Below, piece by piece: positions 48,849 through 60,656 of a stretch of DNA of 64,000 bases; positions within the stretch are counted from its first letter, which is position 1; every line of letters begins with the position of its first letter. A program made the translations under genes and the position numbers. The stretch comes from Botrytis cinerea B05.10 (Eukaryota > Ascomycota > Leotiomycetes > Helotiales > Sclerotiniaceae), in NCBI RefSeq assembly GCF_000143535.2, contig NC_037320.1:62001-126000 (forward strand). The letters run 5' to 3'. Below the pieces are notes generated by a model that was not told the DNA's origin, ran no database searches, and saw only the letters and a program-made list of their open reading frames with translations.

Positions 48849-49089
48849 GGTAGCAAGTCTTAGTTACTATCTGTCCGACATACACATTCGTATTAGGACA
48901 CCACCATACCTCCAGGATTGAGTTCTATTATACCAACCATACTCATCAACGATATCCAACGCTTTCGATATATATACACCTTTCTCTTAGACCATATATG
49001 TACGACAATTCGTGGTCAATTTCCGCCTGCCCTTCCCTATGGCAGACGCTTCAGAGGAGATTATTCAAACGGCGCAGTTGTTTCATCTA

Positions 49090-49120
49090 GTCCTTCTTTC
49101 ACACTTTCTTCCTTACAATT
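49090..49120 (+). repeat. 31-bp direct repeat, copy 2
   Basis: Identical to 48818-48848 and in the same direction. See that entry. Confidence 0.9.
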
Positions 49121-49248
49121 TCAATGTTCTAATTAGTTTGGAGATTTGATAATCTTCATTGTTGGACTGTAGTCTGGACTATTGAGCACTCTGTATAGAG
49201 TAGTGTGATCGATCTCCTTAGTACAACAAATAAGAAAATATAAAAAGG

Positions 49249-49632
49249 TATAACGTGGTTTATCATCAAACAGATTATATCATTAAGTGAATCATTTAAT
49301 TTATATATAAAATTCGTTTATATGTAATTTTGCACTTTTTATTTATTTATTAATAGAATTTTTTAAAAATTGAATTTATAAAATTGAATTGATATAAGAA
49401 TTATTATAGAAATAGTTTTTTTTATAACGAAAATCGTAACATTTTCAATTTTTCATTCGATATAATAGAAATATTTATATCGAAATTAGATTTCTAAAAA
49501 CGAAATTTTTATTATTATTTTACATCCTTTTATTTTTCAAAAATAATGATTAATTATTAAAATAAGAATATTTAAAAATAGCTAATTTTGATGTATTTTC
49601 AAATGATCCGCTCGGTGATAAACCACGTTATA
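49249..49632. mobile_element. Tc1/mariner-like MITE, strongly AT-rich and RIP-like
   Basis: The element (49251-49630) is flanked by TA on both sides, the Tc1/mariner target duplication. Its ends are inverted copies starting TAACGTGGTTTATCA (15 identical bases). The next 15 positions differ at six sites, five of them transitions in which the left copy has T or A where the right has C or G. This is what repeat-induced point mutation would produce. The interior of about 320 bp has almost no G or C and contains a smaller inverted pair (TTCGATATA with TATATCGAA near 49457-49485). There is no coding capacity. It lies 55 bp after the hAT-like element. Confidence 0.75.
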
Positions 49633-50446
49633 GACCCTCACCTACATAAATTAATTAATAAGAAAGGTACTAAACAAACGATACACATAAACCACCTTCT
49701 CCAAAAACATACAAATAAATGCCTTCATATAAATGCGAAAGACCTCTCAAATTAGAGGGCCTCGGAGAAATGATAATAAGCGGAGGAGAATGTGAGATAT
49801 AAAGAGGGCTCGTAGACTCTAAAAATACCATGATGCTATCCTAGGACGACTTGGTAAGATTCATGAAAGTCGCTCTTCTCATATTTTCATACACCCGAAG
49901 CACCCTGATATGACACCCTCACATTAAAATCATTCATATCAACCAATTACCATTGTCATTGTTAATTGCTATAAAAAAAAGTGTCATCCGCATTCTCTTT
50001 CACATCCCCATTTTACTCTCTCTTTCCCCACTCCAATCTTCATAAACCCCATCTTTATTCAAATCTTGATATTCATCCATCTAGCCATACATCCTCCTCT
50101 TCCATAACCAATTCCTTATAAAATGCCCCATCCTCTCAATTTTAACATGTCCAGAATAATGTAGAAATAGATAGCCACAACATATAATATAACCTAAAAA
50201 CCCAGACCCAAATCCTGCATATGCGAGATTCCATTGCTCCGAATAACAATACTGCAAAAGATCAAGTAGGCTTGCTCTTGCTATGCATATCCATTCCGTA
50301 TTCCAAACGCCATGATCCTAATCGGGTCCAATATACAATAAATATCTTTCCCATTTGAAAGCCCAAAAATCCCGCCAATCCTCATTAAATACGCCCATAA
50401 ATTATTGTATATCAAGTCTCGTCTCGCGTCCAAGTGAAATCAAAGT
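49633..50446. other. Intergenic, no gene seen
   Basis: AT-rich non-coding DNA after the MITE-like element, running into the 3' end of the next gene. An A-run lies near 49973-49980. I see no coding sequence. Confidence 0.5.
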
Positions 50447-52776
50447 TTAAGATTCCAGCCACACACAACCGCAACTCTCATCCCCATCTCGTTCCACCAA
50501 ATCTCGTTCAAAGAAATCAGAGACGAGACTTCGAGACGACAGTGGTGAGACAGTTGTAGGTTCCGTCTCATTTAAATAGATTGTAATAGGTTGACCAGTT
50601 GAATTCATTAATGGTTGAGCATCACCATTTGATAAGATTTGATGAGCTACACAGTAAGCTGGAACAGTTTGACCACCTCGAGGGATACGACGTTCGGCGA
50701 TTTTATAAACTTTAGGATATTGAGGTAAGAATTGAGGGCCATTTTGAGAAGATCCAGAAGATCCAGATGAAGAAGATTGTTGTGATTGACCTCCATTCGT
50801 AGACGAAGGTACATCCGATGAGTGAGTGCTCGTGCCGTATGCATTACCGGTATTAGTTGGGTATGAGCCACCAGAAGTGGCCGTGGGGGAAGAGCCCGCG
50901 CTACTAGTTTCATTGACATAAATGAAAGCCTCTAATAAGGTTCCATTCCAGTAACAAAACCAAGGTTGGTCTCCAGCTTGAGCCACTCCTTTACGGTTCA
51001 TGAAACCCGAGGCAGGTTGATCACGCTTCATGTTCGTTGAGAGAGCCTTCTGTGGCAATACAACTACCTTATTGTATGGCACTTGGAAGAACCAGGCTGG
51101 ACCTCGACTAGGATATTCCGAATCATTGACGAGAGATAGCACCTGAGCAGACGACAAAATCGGTGGTTGGGCGCCGTATGGGTAGAAATTTAAGGAAGCG
51201 TTGCCATAATTTATCGAGATTTCCTTATTGGAGATTTCTTCACCACCCGGAATGTCTATGATAGACATTTCAAGTGGTGTCATTGCTATGGAGCAACTCC
51301 AAGCCGAGTTTTCGGCAGTGTTCATGATACAACTACTCTGAGCAGTTGAAGGGACGGTGAGGGGCATATTGTACGTTCCAGTTGGAAGCGATGGAAGCGA
51401 AGCAGGTACAGTGGACAGAGGAGTCGCATCGAATGTGGTGGTCATGGTCGCAAATACTGTCGTTTGGCTTGACCTATAAAGAATTAGTATCCTGGTGTTG
51501 GGTATTGGATAACGAAAACTAACCCGCCATCATGATGTTGCTTGCTAGATTTATTAGGGTCGTCACCATGTTTAGGCCTTAAAATGGCAAAAACAGTTCC
51601 AAGTATAATTCCAAAGAGTACGAAGACCAATACTATCAAAACAACGACCCATACAGGAACGATGCCACATAATTTTCTTTTGGCAACGACTTGCCATTTC
51701 TTCAGTGGAGGCTTTTCGAAATACTCCATGTCGGCGTGATTGCTTTGATGCGAACTTCGATCCGACATTATACTCCTTGATGATTGGCGTGACTGAGATG
51801 AGCGAAGGTCTTCATTAGAGGCAAATTCGGGATTTCGAGTCGCTAGTCCCATGCCGCCAGCACCAGATATAGGAACGATAGGAGCTGGCATTTGAATGGT
51901 AGGTACAGGTACGGGTATTGGTATAGATGTAGGTCGTAATTTTCTAGCAAAAGCCTCGTCCGGATATTTAGTATAAGGTGGTAGTTGTTCCGTATGTCCA
52001 TCAGGCCCAATAAGATCCGCGGCCTCCTCACCTTCCGGACCTAGTCTTCGTTGATACTCATTATTAAGACCAGGGAAACCAACCGGAATGGGTGCAATTG
52101 GCAACTGATCGGAATCACTTGAAACTGTACTCTGCGGGTACATACCATAAGGATGTGTTGGTCCGCTTGGCCCCGTGTATGACATTTCCTGTGGTGGTGC
52201 CGGCATTGTTGAAGTCGTCGCGATACTCGCTGTTCTCGCCAATCGTGAGTCTTGATTATACATGTTATATGGATGCGATGGTCCTGTAGGTCCTCTATAC
52301 GGGCTTTCCGGTCTCATCATAATTGATTCGCTCGATATGCTCGATATACTTGTTGCGGTAGATGTCCTTGTTAATCCGTAACCACTTCCACTTCCATTCT
52401 CCCCCGAGTACGCGAATGTTGGACCCCTTGACATCTGACCATTTCCACCATCATTTCGTAACGCGAACGAATCAATTCCTCTTGGTTTTGTAGTACTCGA
52501 AGGTCGTGGCGGTGGTGTTGATGCTCTCCGTCTTTCTATGGGTGATGATGGGGGTTGAGGTTGTTGTTCGTGTATTGGTTGTTGTTGTGGTGGTGGTGGA
52601 GTGTAAGTATGTTGAGATGAGTCCGAGGGCCTGTAGCCACCACCATTCGATATTCCCATGGCTGCCAAAGCATAATCTTCTTCATCGTCGTCCTGCATTT
52701 GCATCGATAATCGCGTCGACCTTTGAGACTCCCTTCTATTATGGTCGATGTGTGAAGAATGATTAGATTCGCCCAT
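50447..52776 (-). CDS. DUF7820-type single-pass membrane protein
   Basis: Two exons on the minus strand, 52776-51524 and 51473-50447, with a 50-nt intron (GTTAGT donor, TATAG acceptor), give 759 residues. The first 360 residues are low-complexity, rich in Ser, Pro and Gln, and hold two short repeated units (RGPTGPSHPYNMY and TGPSGPTHPYGMY near residues 165-215). A strongly hydrophobic segment at about residues 376-400 (VPVWVVVLIVLVFVLFGIIL) is preceded by Lys/Arg and followed by a second, extracellular-looking half of about 340 residues. That half has cysteines, several N-glycosylation sequons, the block FFQVPYNKVVVLPQKALS and PWFCYWNGTLLEAF, and a Ser/Gly-rich linker. This matches the layout of fungal proteins grouped as DUF7820. 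Topology is inferred as N-terminus inside. The function is unknown. The start is the first ATG of the open frame. Confidence 0.85.
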
Positions 52777-55700
52777 TTTTTACGATTGAGTGAGCGCCTA
52801 TATGACCACGGATGTCCGCACTCCCGAGTGTTCAACACTCACGACACACACTCACACACACACTCACACACACGCACAGCACGCCTCAATTAAAAGTCCG
52901 CAAGTACAACTCTAAATGCTATTCTCTCCCTCGCAGCAAGTGACGTTATATATAATCGGTCGTTTATTCATCAAAAGGGTTCCGGAAGGGGATCGAAACG
53001 GTATAGATATCAATTGTCGTAGTCGTTATTCGCGTTAATATCCAATGATGATCAAAATGATATGAAATGATGTGTTATTATTGATGGAAGTTGATAGGTG
53101 TGAGGTGTGAGGTGTAAAATGTGAAGTGTGAAGTATAAAATGAGTGAATGGGTCGTAGAGAAATGATTTTCCTTGGTATTTTGGGCGTACAGTAAGTAGA
53201 AATTGAGGTTTGGGGGTATTTTCCAGGAGAGAGTTGTTTGAGGGAAGCTGCTTAGACCAGTGAGAAGAAGATCGCCAAGTACGCCAAGTTCCAAATCCGA
53301 GACGATATAATTGGATTGTATCTACTCGCTTAGTCGAGATTGATATCCAATCAAGTGATCAGTTGACAATGGTTTAAGAATGAAATATGCTGGTAATGAG
53401 CCTTGTAAACATGACACTAAGCATCTAGAGGCTTAGTGTTTCTTGCTATGTATGGCTTAGAACGGTTCCTGGTTTTCGTATTGAGTATCATTGGCTTCTA
53501 TCCAACGAGTAGCCACTTTATCTATGGAGTGCTTTTCCAAAATAAGATAAGGTTGTAGGAAACTAGAAGGATGTGCTTGAAATCCCCAAGTGCTTGTTTG
53601 TGTCAAAATCTAGACTATATGTGCCTGTTATGTATGTGTGCTTCCCTCTTGTGCTCGGAATTAACCTGCCCAGTTAGCCCATGTAATGAAAACCAATAGG
53701 GAAATCCGATACGGAAAAATATAAACACGAGAGTAAAACGTGATTGGATTGGAATGCAGACTCGGGCCAAAGAGGAAAATGAGTGGCAATTTACTCCAAA
53801 AAACCTGTAACTAGAGACTCAGGAACAGCAAAAGACATGGAAGATCTCATCGTTAAAATTCCGGTATATGGTTACTGCCTTTTATTCGGTCGGACTTATT
53901 TATACTGTCTAATTGGGATGGACAAAAAAACATCTAATCTTGATTCTTGAAATCTATCACCTTTCCAGAGGTGAAGGATCCAACCATGTGTTGTACCTTT
54001 AAGTATCATAGAAAATGAAAAGGTTATATACATTCTACCGATTGTTCACTTCCTTACCCTAGCTCAAAGAACCCCCATAATCCCATTGCCAGCCAGCATA
54101 TTGTTGAAGAAAGGTATTAAAAGTGTGGATAGAAAATGGGTCTTTGGAATGCTTTCAGGGCTTCGAGTAAAACTTAAAAAGGTATCAACCTTAAATCCAA
54201 AAATGTCCGATGACGATATAATTGTTATCGAAGTTGGCTGGCTTAGGAGAAAAGTCCGTTGTCAGCATAACAATATACTGCATGCACGAGTTTTGTAATA
54301 TTAGTCTAGTAGACAGATTAGACAGATTTGAACTTAATCCTTCTCGTCTACCAGCCGTTGACAGTTACGAAAATCAAGAAAGCAAATTGAAGGCAGTGAA
54401 AGTTCGAGTAAATTTAAAGCCCACTTGTACTTGTGCTTTGATAATTTTTAATGAAAGTCTTACCTCGGAATATCATCGTCAGATTCCGGGAAATCTATGG
54501 GGATGAAAATAGAATTTTGAACATTTTTTCAAATTGTGAGACCGGCTGAGCTTTACAAGGAATAGCAAAGAAGGTGTTGCGGGTATAGGATCCATGGATA
54601 GTGTTTCTAAGACTTATTTATCAATACATTTGCTGACTTCACAAGGCGAACACTACATAAAGATACCTATCTGCACCTTCATTGTAGTAGGAACGGCAAG
54701 CAACAATTTATCGAATTAGACAGGTTTTCTCGTAGCGAGGCGATGAAGGGGCTGAGGTGGTGGGCTCGTGGGGTATATCCTCCCACATGTTTTGTTGTAT
54801 CAAAACCAAAAGAGGACATTCATGTATCTTCACCCTCCATCTTCTCATTTATCATCCATTGATGCCCGAATAATAGACCAGTCGAAACTCTCAAAGTCTA
54901 AAGAATTATCATTCTGTGCATCTCATTCAATCATTCATTCCTTTATCCATTAACCTGTTGCCTCTTCGGTATCGATACCCTGTGTCTGATACTACACCAA
55001 GCACACCAAAGCCCCGCAAATTGAACATGGGATACAATTGGGATAAATCTTTCGCACACCCCTTCGCATCTTGCAACCTGACTTGGATATCACCGACACA
55101 GCCGAAGCACACGATACATTTCCGCTACAGTGCATTTGCATCATCTGCTAATGGTAGTAAGAAGGAAATTCCAGAAAATGTCATGGCGCTTCTAAAATGC
55201 GTGTTTACGAGGAGCAAGAACGAGTGATTCAGTAGCCAAACTTTATCTCGCCGTTTTGTCCAACGGATAGTTGTCAGAACTCAAGAGTGATAACTTGGCT
55301 CTTGGCACTCGTCTCGTCTCCCTTCAATCCAAATATTTCTAAAGCTTCATTATAACAAGAAAGCTTGAAACTATCTGTGCTTGTAAATAGACCAAAACCA
55401 TCTGAAATCTATGATTTCATGCTTATTTTTGATGGTGACGGAAGCTCTAAAAGCTCTCCGTCAAACATGTAGGTAAAGCTTTGTGCTTGACGGAAACGAG
55501 AGCCGATACTGAATCATGTCACAAGGGCTCATATATTTCTCCTCGACGCACCAACTGATGTCTTTTTTGTCGAAAATTTCTCTTGCCGATGGGGGTATTA
55601 CCCAAAAATGCCTAATATGGAAATGATCTTCTTGGCTTGAGAGAAGCAACGCTTCATAAGAGTCCCGGAAAAGAAGTTTTCCCTCAACCCTCCTTTCGCA

Positions 55701-56557
55701 TTCCTTTCCTCTTCCAGCCGGCTGTCTGTGGGATAAACATTTCCTTGAAATTTCAAGATACAAAAACCTGATATGATTCATCCTAATTTCCAAAGAAATC
55801 TCGTGAATGAAGATTTTGTTATTGCGAAATTATATCTTACCTACTCGAACTCTTGGCAATTATATCTTCGGGTGAATCCGCAACACGCCACCACCAATAC
55901 GAATCCGATACTCAACTTACTTAAACACCGGAAGACAAGTTCCCCTGTTCCCACAGCGGATCATATTTCGTAAATTTTGTTGGGGTTTCTGTTCCTGATT
56001 TCTGAGCGCTCGATGCCGTGATTCGTACATAGTAGCTTCCTCTGGAACGGTTGAAGATAATTCAGCTTTAGTATAAAAGAAAAGAAACTCGGCGCCTGGG
56101 CTCCTTGAGAGCTAACATTACACACCGGTCATAGATCCTATATCGTAAAATTTTCGAACAAAGCAGATTTGTTTGAGTGAGTAAGTGTGGCGTGATATAT
56201 ATAGAAGCTATCTGGTTTGAGCAGCTTGTAGTCTCCAAGTGTCGACTTGCCTCGAATGAAAACAGCCATGTATTCTTGACTCTCGACTTGCCTTGAAAGA
56301 TTAATAGATCATGCGAAGATAGTGGTAAGGCTGTATATAGGAGTATATTCCGCACCGTGAGGTAATTTATATGAATCTTGAGCTCGTCTTCAAGGTTCTC
56401 AGACCCATTTTGACACCATTTTGAAGAATTTCTTCCAAGATTCTGATATCGTGACACATAGCATATAAAGATCCTGTCTGAAGTGGAGATTGTGGACACT
56501 CTCAATGGAGAATATCCAAGATCAAATTTTTTTAATCTTATCTGATCAAAAAGATAA
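52777..56557. other. Long intergenic stretch, no firm gene
   Basis: About 3.8 kb upstream of the DUF7820-type gene. Near the gene is an (AC)n-like run (CACACTCACACACA near 52846-52874). Farther out there are only short frames. The minus-strand frame at 55461-55793 is the most protein-like (110 codons, charged, with Trp and aromatic residues), but it has no domain I recognise and no flanking exon that joins cleanly. It may be a remnant. Confidence 0.4.
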
Positions 56558-57282
56558 TCAAGATAAAGAAAGATCTCCGGGTCCGAGGCGAGCTACTATA
56601 CAGAAATCCATGGAAACTATCCACTTCATCCATACTTGAATATCGTCCGCAAATTTGTGATGTACTCGTGAGAATGTTGTGATTTCCAGCACTGCGCCGC
56701 AATCTTGCATCAAAGAAGTTTTACCGCTTTGGACCCTTTCTGACATTATGCGAGCGAGCTCAACCTTGAAGGGGGAAAGAAGTTCAGTGAAGGCTGTAGA
56801 TGCTGAATGTGATTTGTTTGCCTCATAGTTATAGTAGAAATGCAAAAGGACGTATTCGAGAACTAGACCAGAGTTAGCGGGTGAAAAAAGTTGCTGATCT
56901 GCCAGCCACTTCTCGAATAGTAAGCTCAAGCTTTCCCGAGCCTGGCTTGACCTTATGTTCCGAACGTTCCTGCATGAGCTAACCAATATTATAGCCTCAT
57001 TTGACCCCTACTCACAGGACTTGCACAAGTTACAACGCAAGAGCTGCACCTATACTTGAAACTTTTAGACTCAACCGCCACATTCGCCCATTTTATCCCA
57101 CCCGATCGGGTAATGCAGTTGGTGATATCAAGCTTTCTCTTCTCGGAGGCCGATGTCGTTGTATGCTTTTCAAGGATCTCAGGACGTGAAGATGGACTCT
57201 CTGATGGAGCAGAGATGAGAAATCCTGTCAATGGACATTCAGGGGTCTGCATTAGTTGAAAGGGTTCGATCTTCTTTAGCAT
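56558..57282 (-). CDS. Weak candidate gene, hypothetical protein
   Basis: A possible two-exon gene on the minus strand, 57282-57016 and 56941-56558, with a 74-nt intron (GTGAGT donor, CCAG acceptor) that keeps the frame and gives 216 residues. The second half looks like a helical folded segment (ARESLSLLFEKWLADQQLF, then GLVLEYVLLHFYYNYEANK). The first half is charged and ends in a Cys-containing stretch (KYRCSSCVVTC). A nearer acceptor (GCAG) leads to an early stop. I do not recognise the protein. It may be a real short gene, a 3' fragment of a larger one, or a remnant. Confidence 0.3.
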
Positions 57283-58107
57283 ATCCGTTGTCAAATGTGT
57301 GCGCGTAACACTGCGAAATATACTTTATGCCCTTCTCTTTTCAGCAGGTGAGGGAAATAGACAAAGTATATAGACAAAGTATAAACTGGATAGACCTCCT
57401 CCCTTGACGGTGAGAGAGGACTTGGACCTATCAGCCATTGAAAAGGACATTGAAATTCTTCGTATATACACACATACAGACGTACACGCATACATATACA
57501 TACATCTACTGTGTGTATCGTTTGAACACCAAGGCCGAATCTTTGAATCTTGCATCTCCCGGAGCCCGATTCTCTGTCTTTATATCATCCCACCCACCAG
57601 CACACCGTACCCGCTCGAGCATCTATCGCATCTATCGGTCAGTCCAAATCTCCACTGTTGTGTTTCTTAATTTCGTTAGTTGAACTGTTGACGGGAAACC
57701 TTATCACGGCGTCAAGGGTGGTGAGTGGACATGGGATTGTTTCCTCTCGGCTACTGATTATCGGGCTGTGTTGGCGGTGGTCTAGTGGGAAATTGGAATT
57801 GCTTTGTTGATACTCGTGCCGATAATCCAAAAAAAAAATCGATATAAAGACAATAATTCCCTTTAAAATTATATTTCTATCTTTGTTTTGGACGAGAACA
57901 ATCTCTTCTTTCTAATTCACTTGTGTTACTGTTAATCTCGAACAATACTAATCCCAATCTTTGTCTTCAGTCTCGTCAATTGTCTCGACTGTACATACAA
58001 CATCTCAGGGCTTCCTTTCTAGATCCCCCTTTATCTTATATCTTCAAATAAATCTCTAGAAGTACACTCTACACAACACCACACCACACACACCGCCCCT
58101 CGCCATC
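57283..58107. other. Promoter and leader of HMG-CoA synthase
   Basis: About 0.8 kb upstream of the HMG-CoA synthase start. It has an A-run near 57829-57838 and a long CT/AC-rich stretch just before the ATG, as is common for highly expressed fungal genes. No specific regulatory site was identified. Confidence 0.5.
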
Positions 58108-59675
58108 ATGTCTGCTCGTCCTCAAAACATCGGCATCAAGGCCATTGAAATTTACTTCCCAAGTCAGGTAATTAACCAGATCTCCCTTCCCCTATTCTGT
58201 TGCAGACCCCCGTTTGTTTATGTGGGAAACTAACCTGTAACAGTGTGTTGCTCAAGAAGAACTCGAGAAATTCGATGGCGTTAGTGCGGGAAAATACACA
58301 ATTGGTCTTGGTCAAACTAAGATGAGCTTCTGCGACGATAGAGAAGGTAAGAATTGGTATTTCTGCAAAATGTGTCTGCTTTTTTACTTATGCGTGGCCC
58401 CTTGCAGATATTTACTCTTTTGCCTTGACCGTTACCTCGCGCCTTCTCAGCAAGTACAGCATTGATACCAAAACCATTGGACGTCTTGAGGTCGGTACAG
58501 AGACTCTTCTCGACAAATCGAAATCCGTAAAATCAGTTCTTATGCAATTGTTTGGAGATAACTCGAATATTGAGGGAATTGACACTGTTAATGCATGCTA
58601 CGGTGGTACCAACGCCGTTTTCAACGCTGTCAACTGGGTAGAATCATCTGCATGGGATGGAAGAGACGCCATTGTCGTTGCTGGAGATATTGCTCTATAT
58701 GCCAAGGGTGCTGCACGTCCAACTGGAGGTGCTGGAGCTGTTGCCATGTTGATTGGACCAAATGCTCCAGTTGTTGTCGAGCCTGGTCTTCGCGGATCCT
58801 ACATGCAACATGCCTACGATTTCTACAAGCCAGATCTTACAAGTGAATACCCAATCGTTGACGGTCACTTCTCTTTGAGATGCTACACTGAAGCGGTTGA
58901 TGCTTGCTACAAGGCCTACAACAAGAGAGAACAAACTCTTAAGCCTCTCGCCAACGGACATACCAATGGTGCCGTTGCCGAGGAATCAACAAAAACTCCT
59001 CTTGACCGTTTCGATTACATGGCTTTCCACGCCCCTACCTGCAAGCTCGTTTCCAAATCATACGCCCGTATGCTCTACAACGACTATCTTGCCAACCCAA
59101 CCGCATCAGCTTTTGCCGATGTACCAGCTGAGTTAAGGGATATGGATTACGCCAAGTCTTTGAGCGACAAGGTCGTCGAGAAGACATTCATGGGATTGAC
59201 AAAGAAGCGTTTCAACGAGCGTGTTCAGCCTAGTATCCAAGTCCCAACATTCTGTGGAAACATGTACACTGCCAGTGTTTATGGTGGATTGGTTGGTTTG
59301 TTGAGCAATGTTGATAGTGCCGCCCTTCAAGGAAAGAGAATCGGTATTTTCAGTTATGGAAGTGGTTTGGCTGCAAGTTTGTTCTCATTAAAGATCAACG
59401 GCTCCACTGAGGCCATTTCAAAGGCTTTGAACTTGCAAGAAAGACTCGATGCTCGCAGAACCGTCGCCCCAGAAGTTTACGAAGAGGTAAGAATATGCTA
59501 TGAAATTCACTCTGAATATAATGCTAATACAAAATAGTTCTGCGCTCTCCGCAAGGAAGCCCATCTCCAAAAGTCATACACACCCAAGGGTAGCCCAGAT
59601 ACCATTGTCGAGGGTACCTACTACCTCAAGAGCGTCGACGAGATGTTCCGCAGAGAATATGAAATCAAGGCATAA
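58108..59675 (+). CDS. ERG13: Hydroxymethylglutaryl-CoA synthase
   Basis: Four exons, 58108-58167, 58244-58346, 58408-59486 and 59538-59675, give 459 residues, a normal length. Introns are 76, 61 and 51 nt; the donors are GTAATT and GTAAGA (twice). The enzyme condenses acetyl-CoA with acetoacetyl-CoA to HMG-CoA, the second committed step of the mevalonate and ergosterol pathway. The N-terminal motif [14 protein letters not shown], the [20 protein letters not shown] block and [15 protein letters not shown] are all present. Catalytic residues by family position are Glu86 (GTE), Cys118 (NACYGGTNA) and His262 ([12 protein letters not shown]). The C-terminal [20 protein letters not shown] is typical. 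No targeting signal is seen, so it should be cytosolic. There is a Thr/Gly/Glu-rich insertion around residues 235-250 ([13 protein letters not shown]). Third positions favour C, as in highly expressed genes. Confidence 0.97.
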
Positions 59676-60656
59676 ATTCTCAAAATTAATTTTAATTTGA
59701 CAGCGATTCTTTCTGCTTGCGACTTGCATAGATTAAATGGGATGGCTACTTTCTGCCTTCGAATTGCATGTTCACGATTATCCTCTACAGGGCGCTATAT
59801 TCGCTTGCATATACTTCACTTCTAGATAGACCAGGAGTGTGGTAAATAGAGAGTTTGGGAGTGAAGGGGAGGGATGGGGATGGAAATTTCAATGCTTGGG
59901 ATTATTTCAGTGAAATAGGAATTTTTACATTTTGATACTGATGAGGGAAAGGTGAGGGAGAAACAGCAAAATTGAAGCATTGTGTGGATGCTAGTTGAAT
60001 CTTAGGTCTTGACCTACACATGGATTTAGACAAACAATGATAGATATGAGAATGACAAATTTGGATCTTGATTCAGAGATTTTCATCACTTTCCTATTTG
60101 TGACAATTTATCGCAGCCAACTGTTAAACGGGCATTTCGCTTCCACAAAATTCTTCCCCTCTCTTCTCTCAATCTCTCGACCTTAGACCTATCCCGAACG
60201 TTAAACGCAAACGCATAAGCTTGCGAGACGAAACTTTCTATTGACCAATTTCAACCAGTCGAGTTGACAATTTACAACCAAAATCAACAAACATGATCTG
60301 AAAATTGATGCATCAAACAACCGAGGTTGAGTACAAGCGTATTAGCGCCGCATGTGGAAAATGAATTGTGATCAACCAAGTGGCGTTTCGCAATACCACG
60401 TCTTTACCCTAATTTAAATTGTATTCCCGTGTTTGATGTTGGATTGGAGATTTGGCGTAAGCATTTGAGCTGGATTCAAGTTGAATTCATAGCAATCTCT
60501 TTCCGATAGTCTATCATTCTAGAGACAAATAAATACGCCCAACCCAACACAGTTGGTCCATCTATATACTGTCCATTGTTTCACACCTGTTGTTCCTCCT
60601 CAGACCACACATTCCCCAAACCCTCCTCAACTTTCCCACCCAGATCAGCATCAGTC
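59676..60656. other. Intergenic, no gene seen
   Basis: About 1 kb between tandem plus-strand genes. It holds the 3' end of the synthase gene and the leader of the hydrolase gene. I see no coding sequence or repeat. Confidence 0.5.

Larger units (their letters stand above)
48633..49193. mobile_element. hAT-like MITE with 27-36 bp terminal inverted repeats
   Basis: A 561-bp non-coding segment whose ends are inverted copies. The left end begins CAGGGTATCC and the right end, read inward, begins CAGAGTGCTC, as in hAT elements. The core repeat is 27 bp (48640-48666 against 49160-49186), with 22 identities; all five differences are transitions. The sequence TATAGAG occurs just outside both ends (48622-48628 and 49194-49200), but on the left it is 4 nt away from the terminus, so a clean target-site duplication is not proven. 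There is no transposase frame. Confidence 0.6.

Noticed and set aside
48488..49650. A full transposon with transposase
   Set aside because: The inverted repeats enclose only 0.4-0.6 kb and no frame encodes a transposase fragment, so these are non-autonomous elements at most.
57772..57812. Sequence resembling a tRNA A box (TGGTCTAGTGGG)
   Set aside because: No matching B box (GGTTCGAATCC-like) follows within a tRNA length, and no acceptor stem can be paired.
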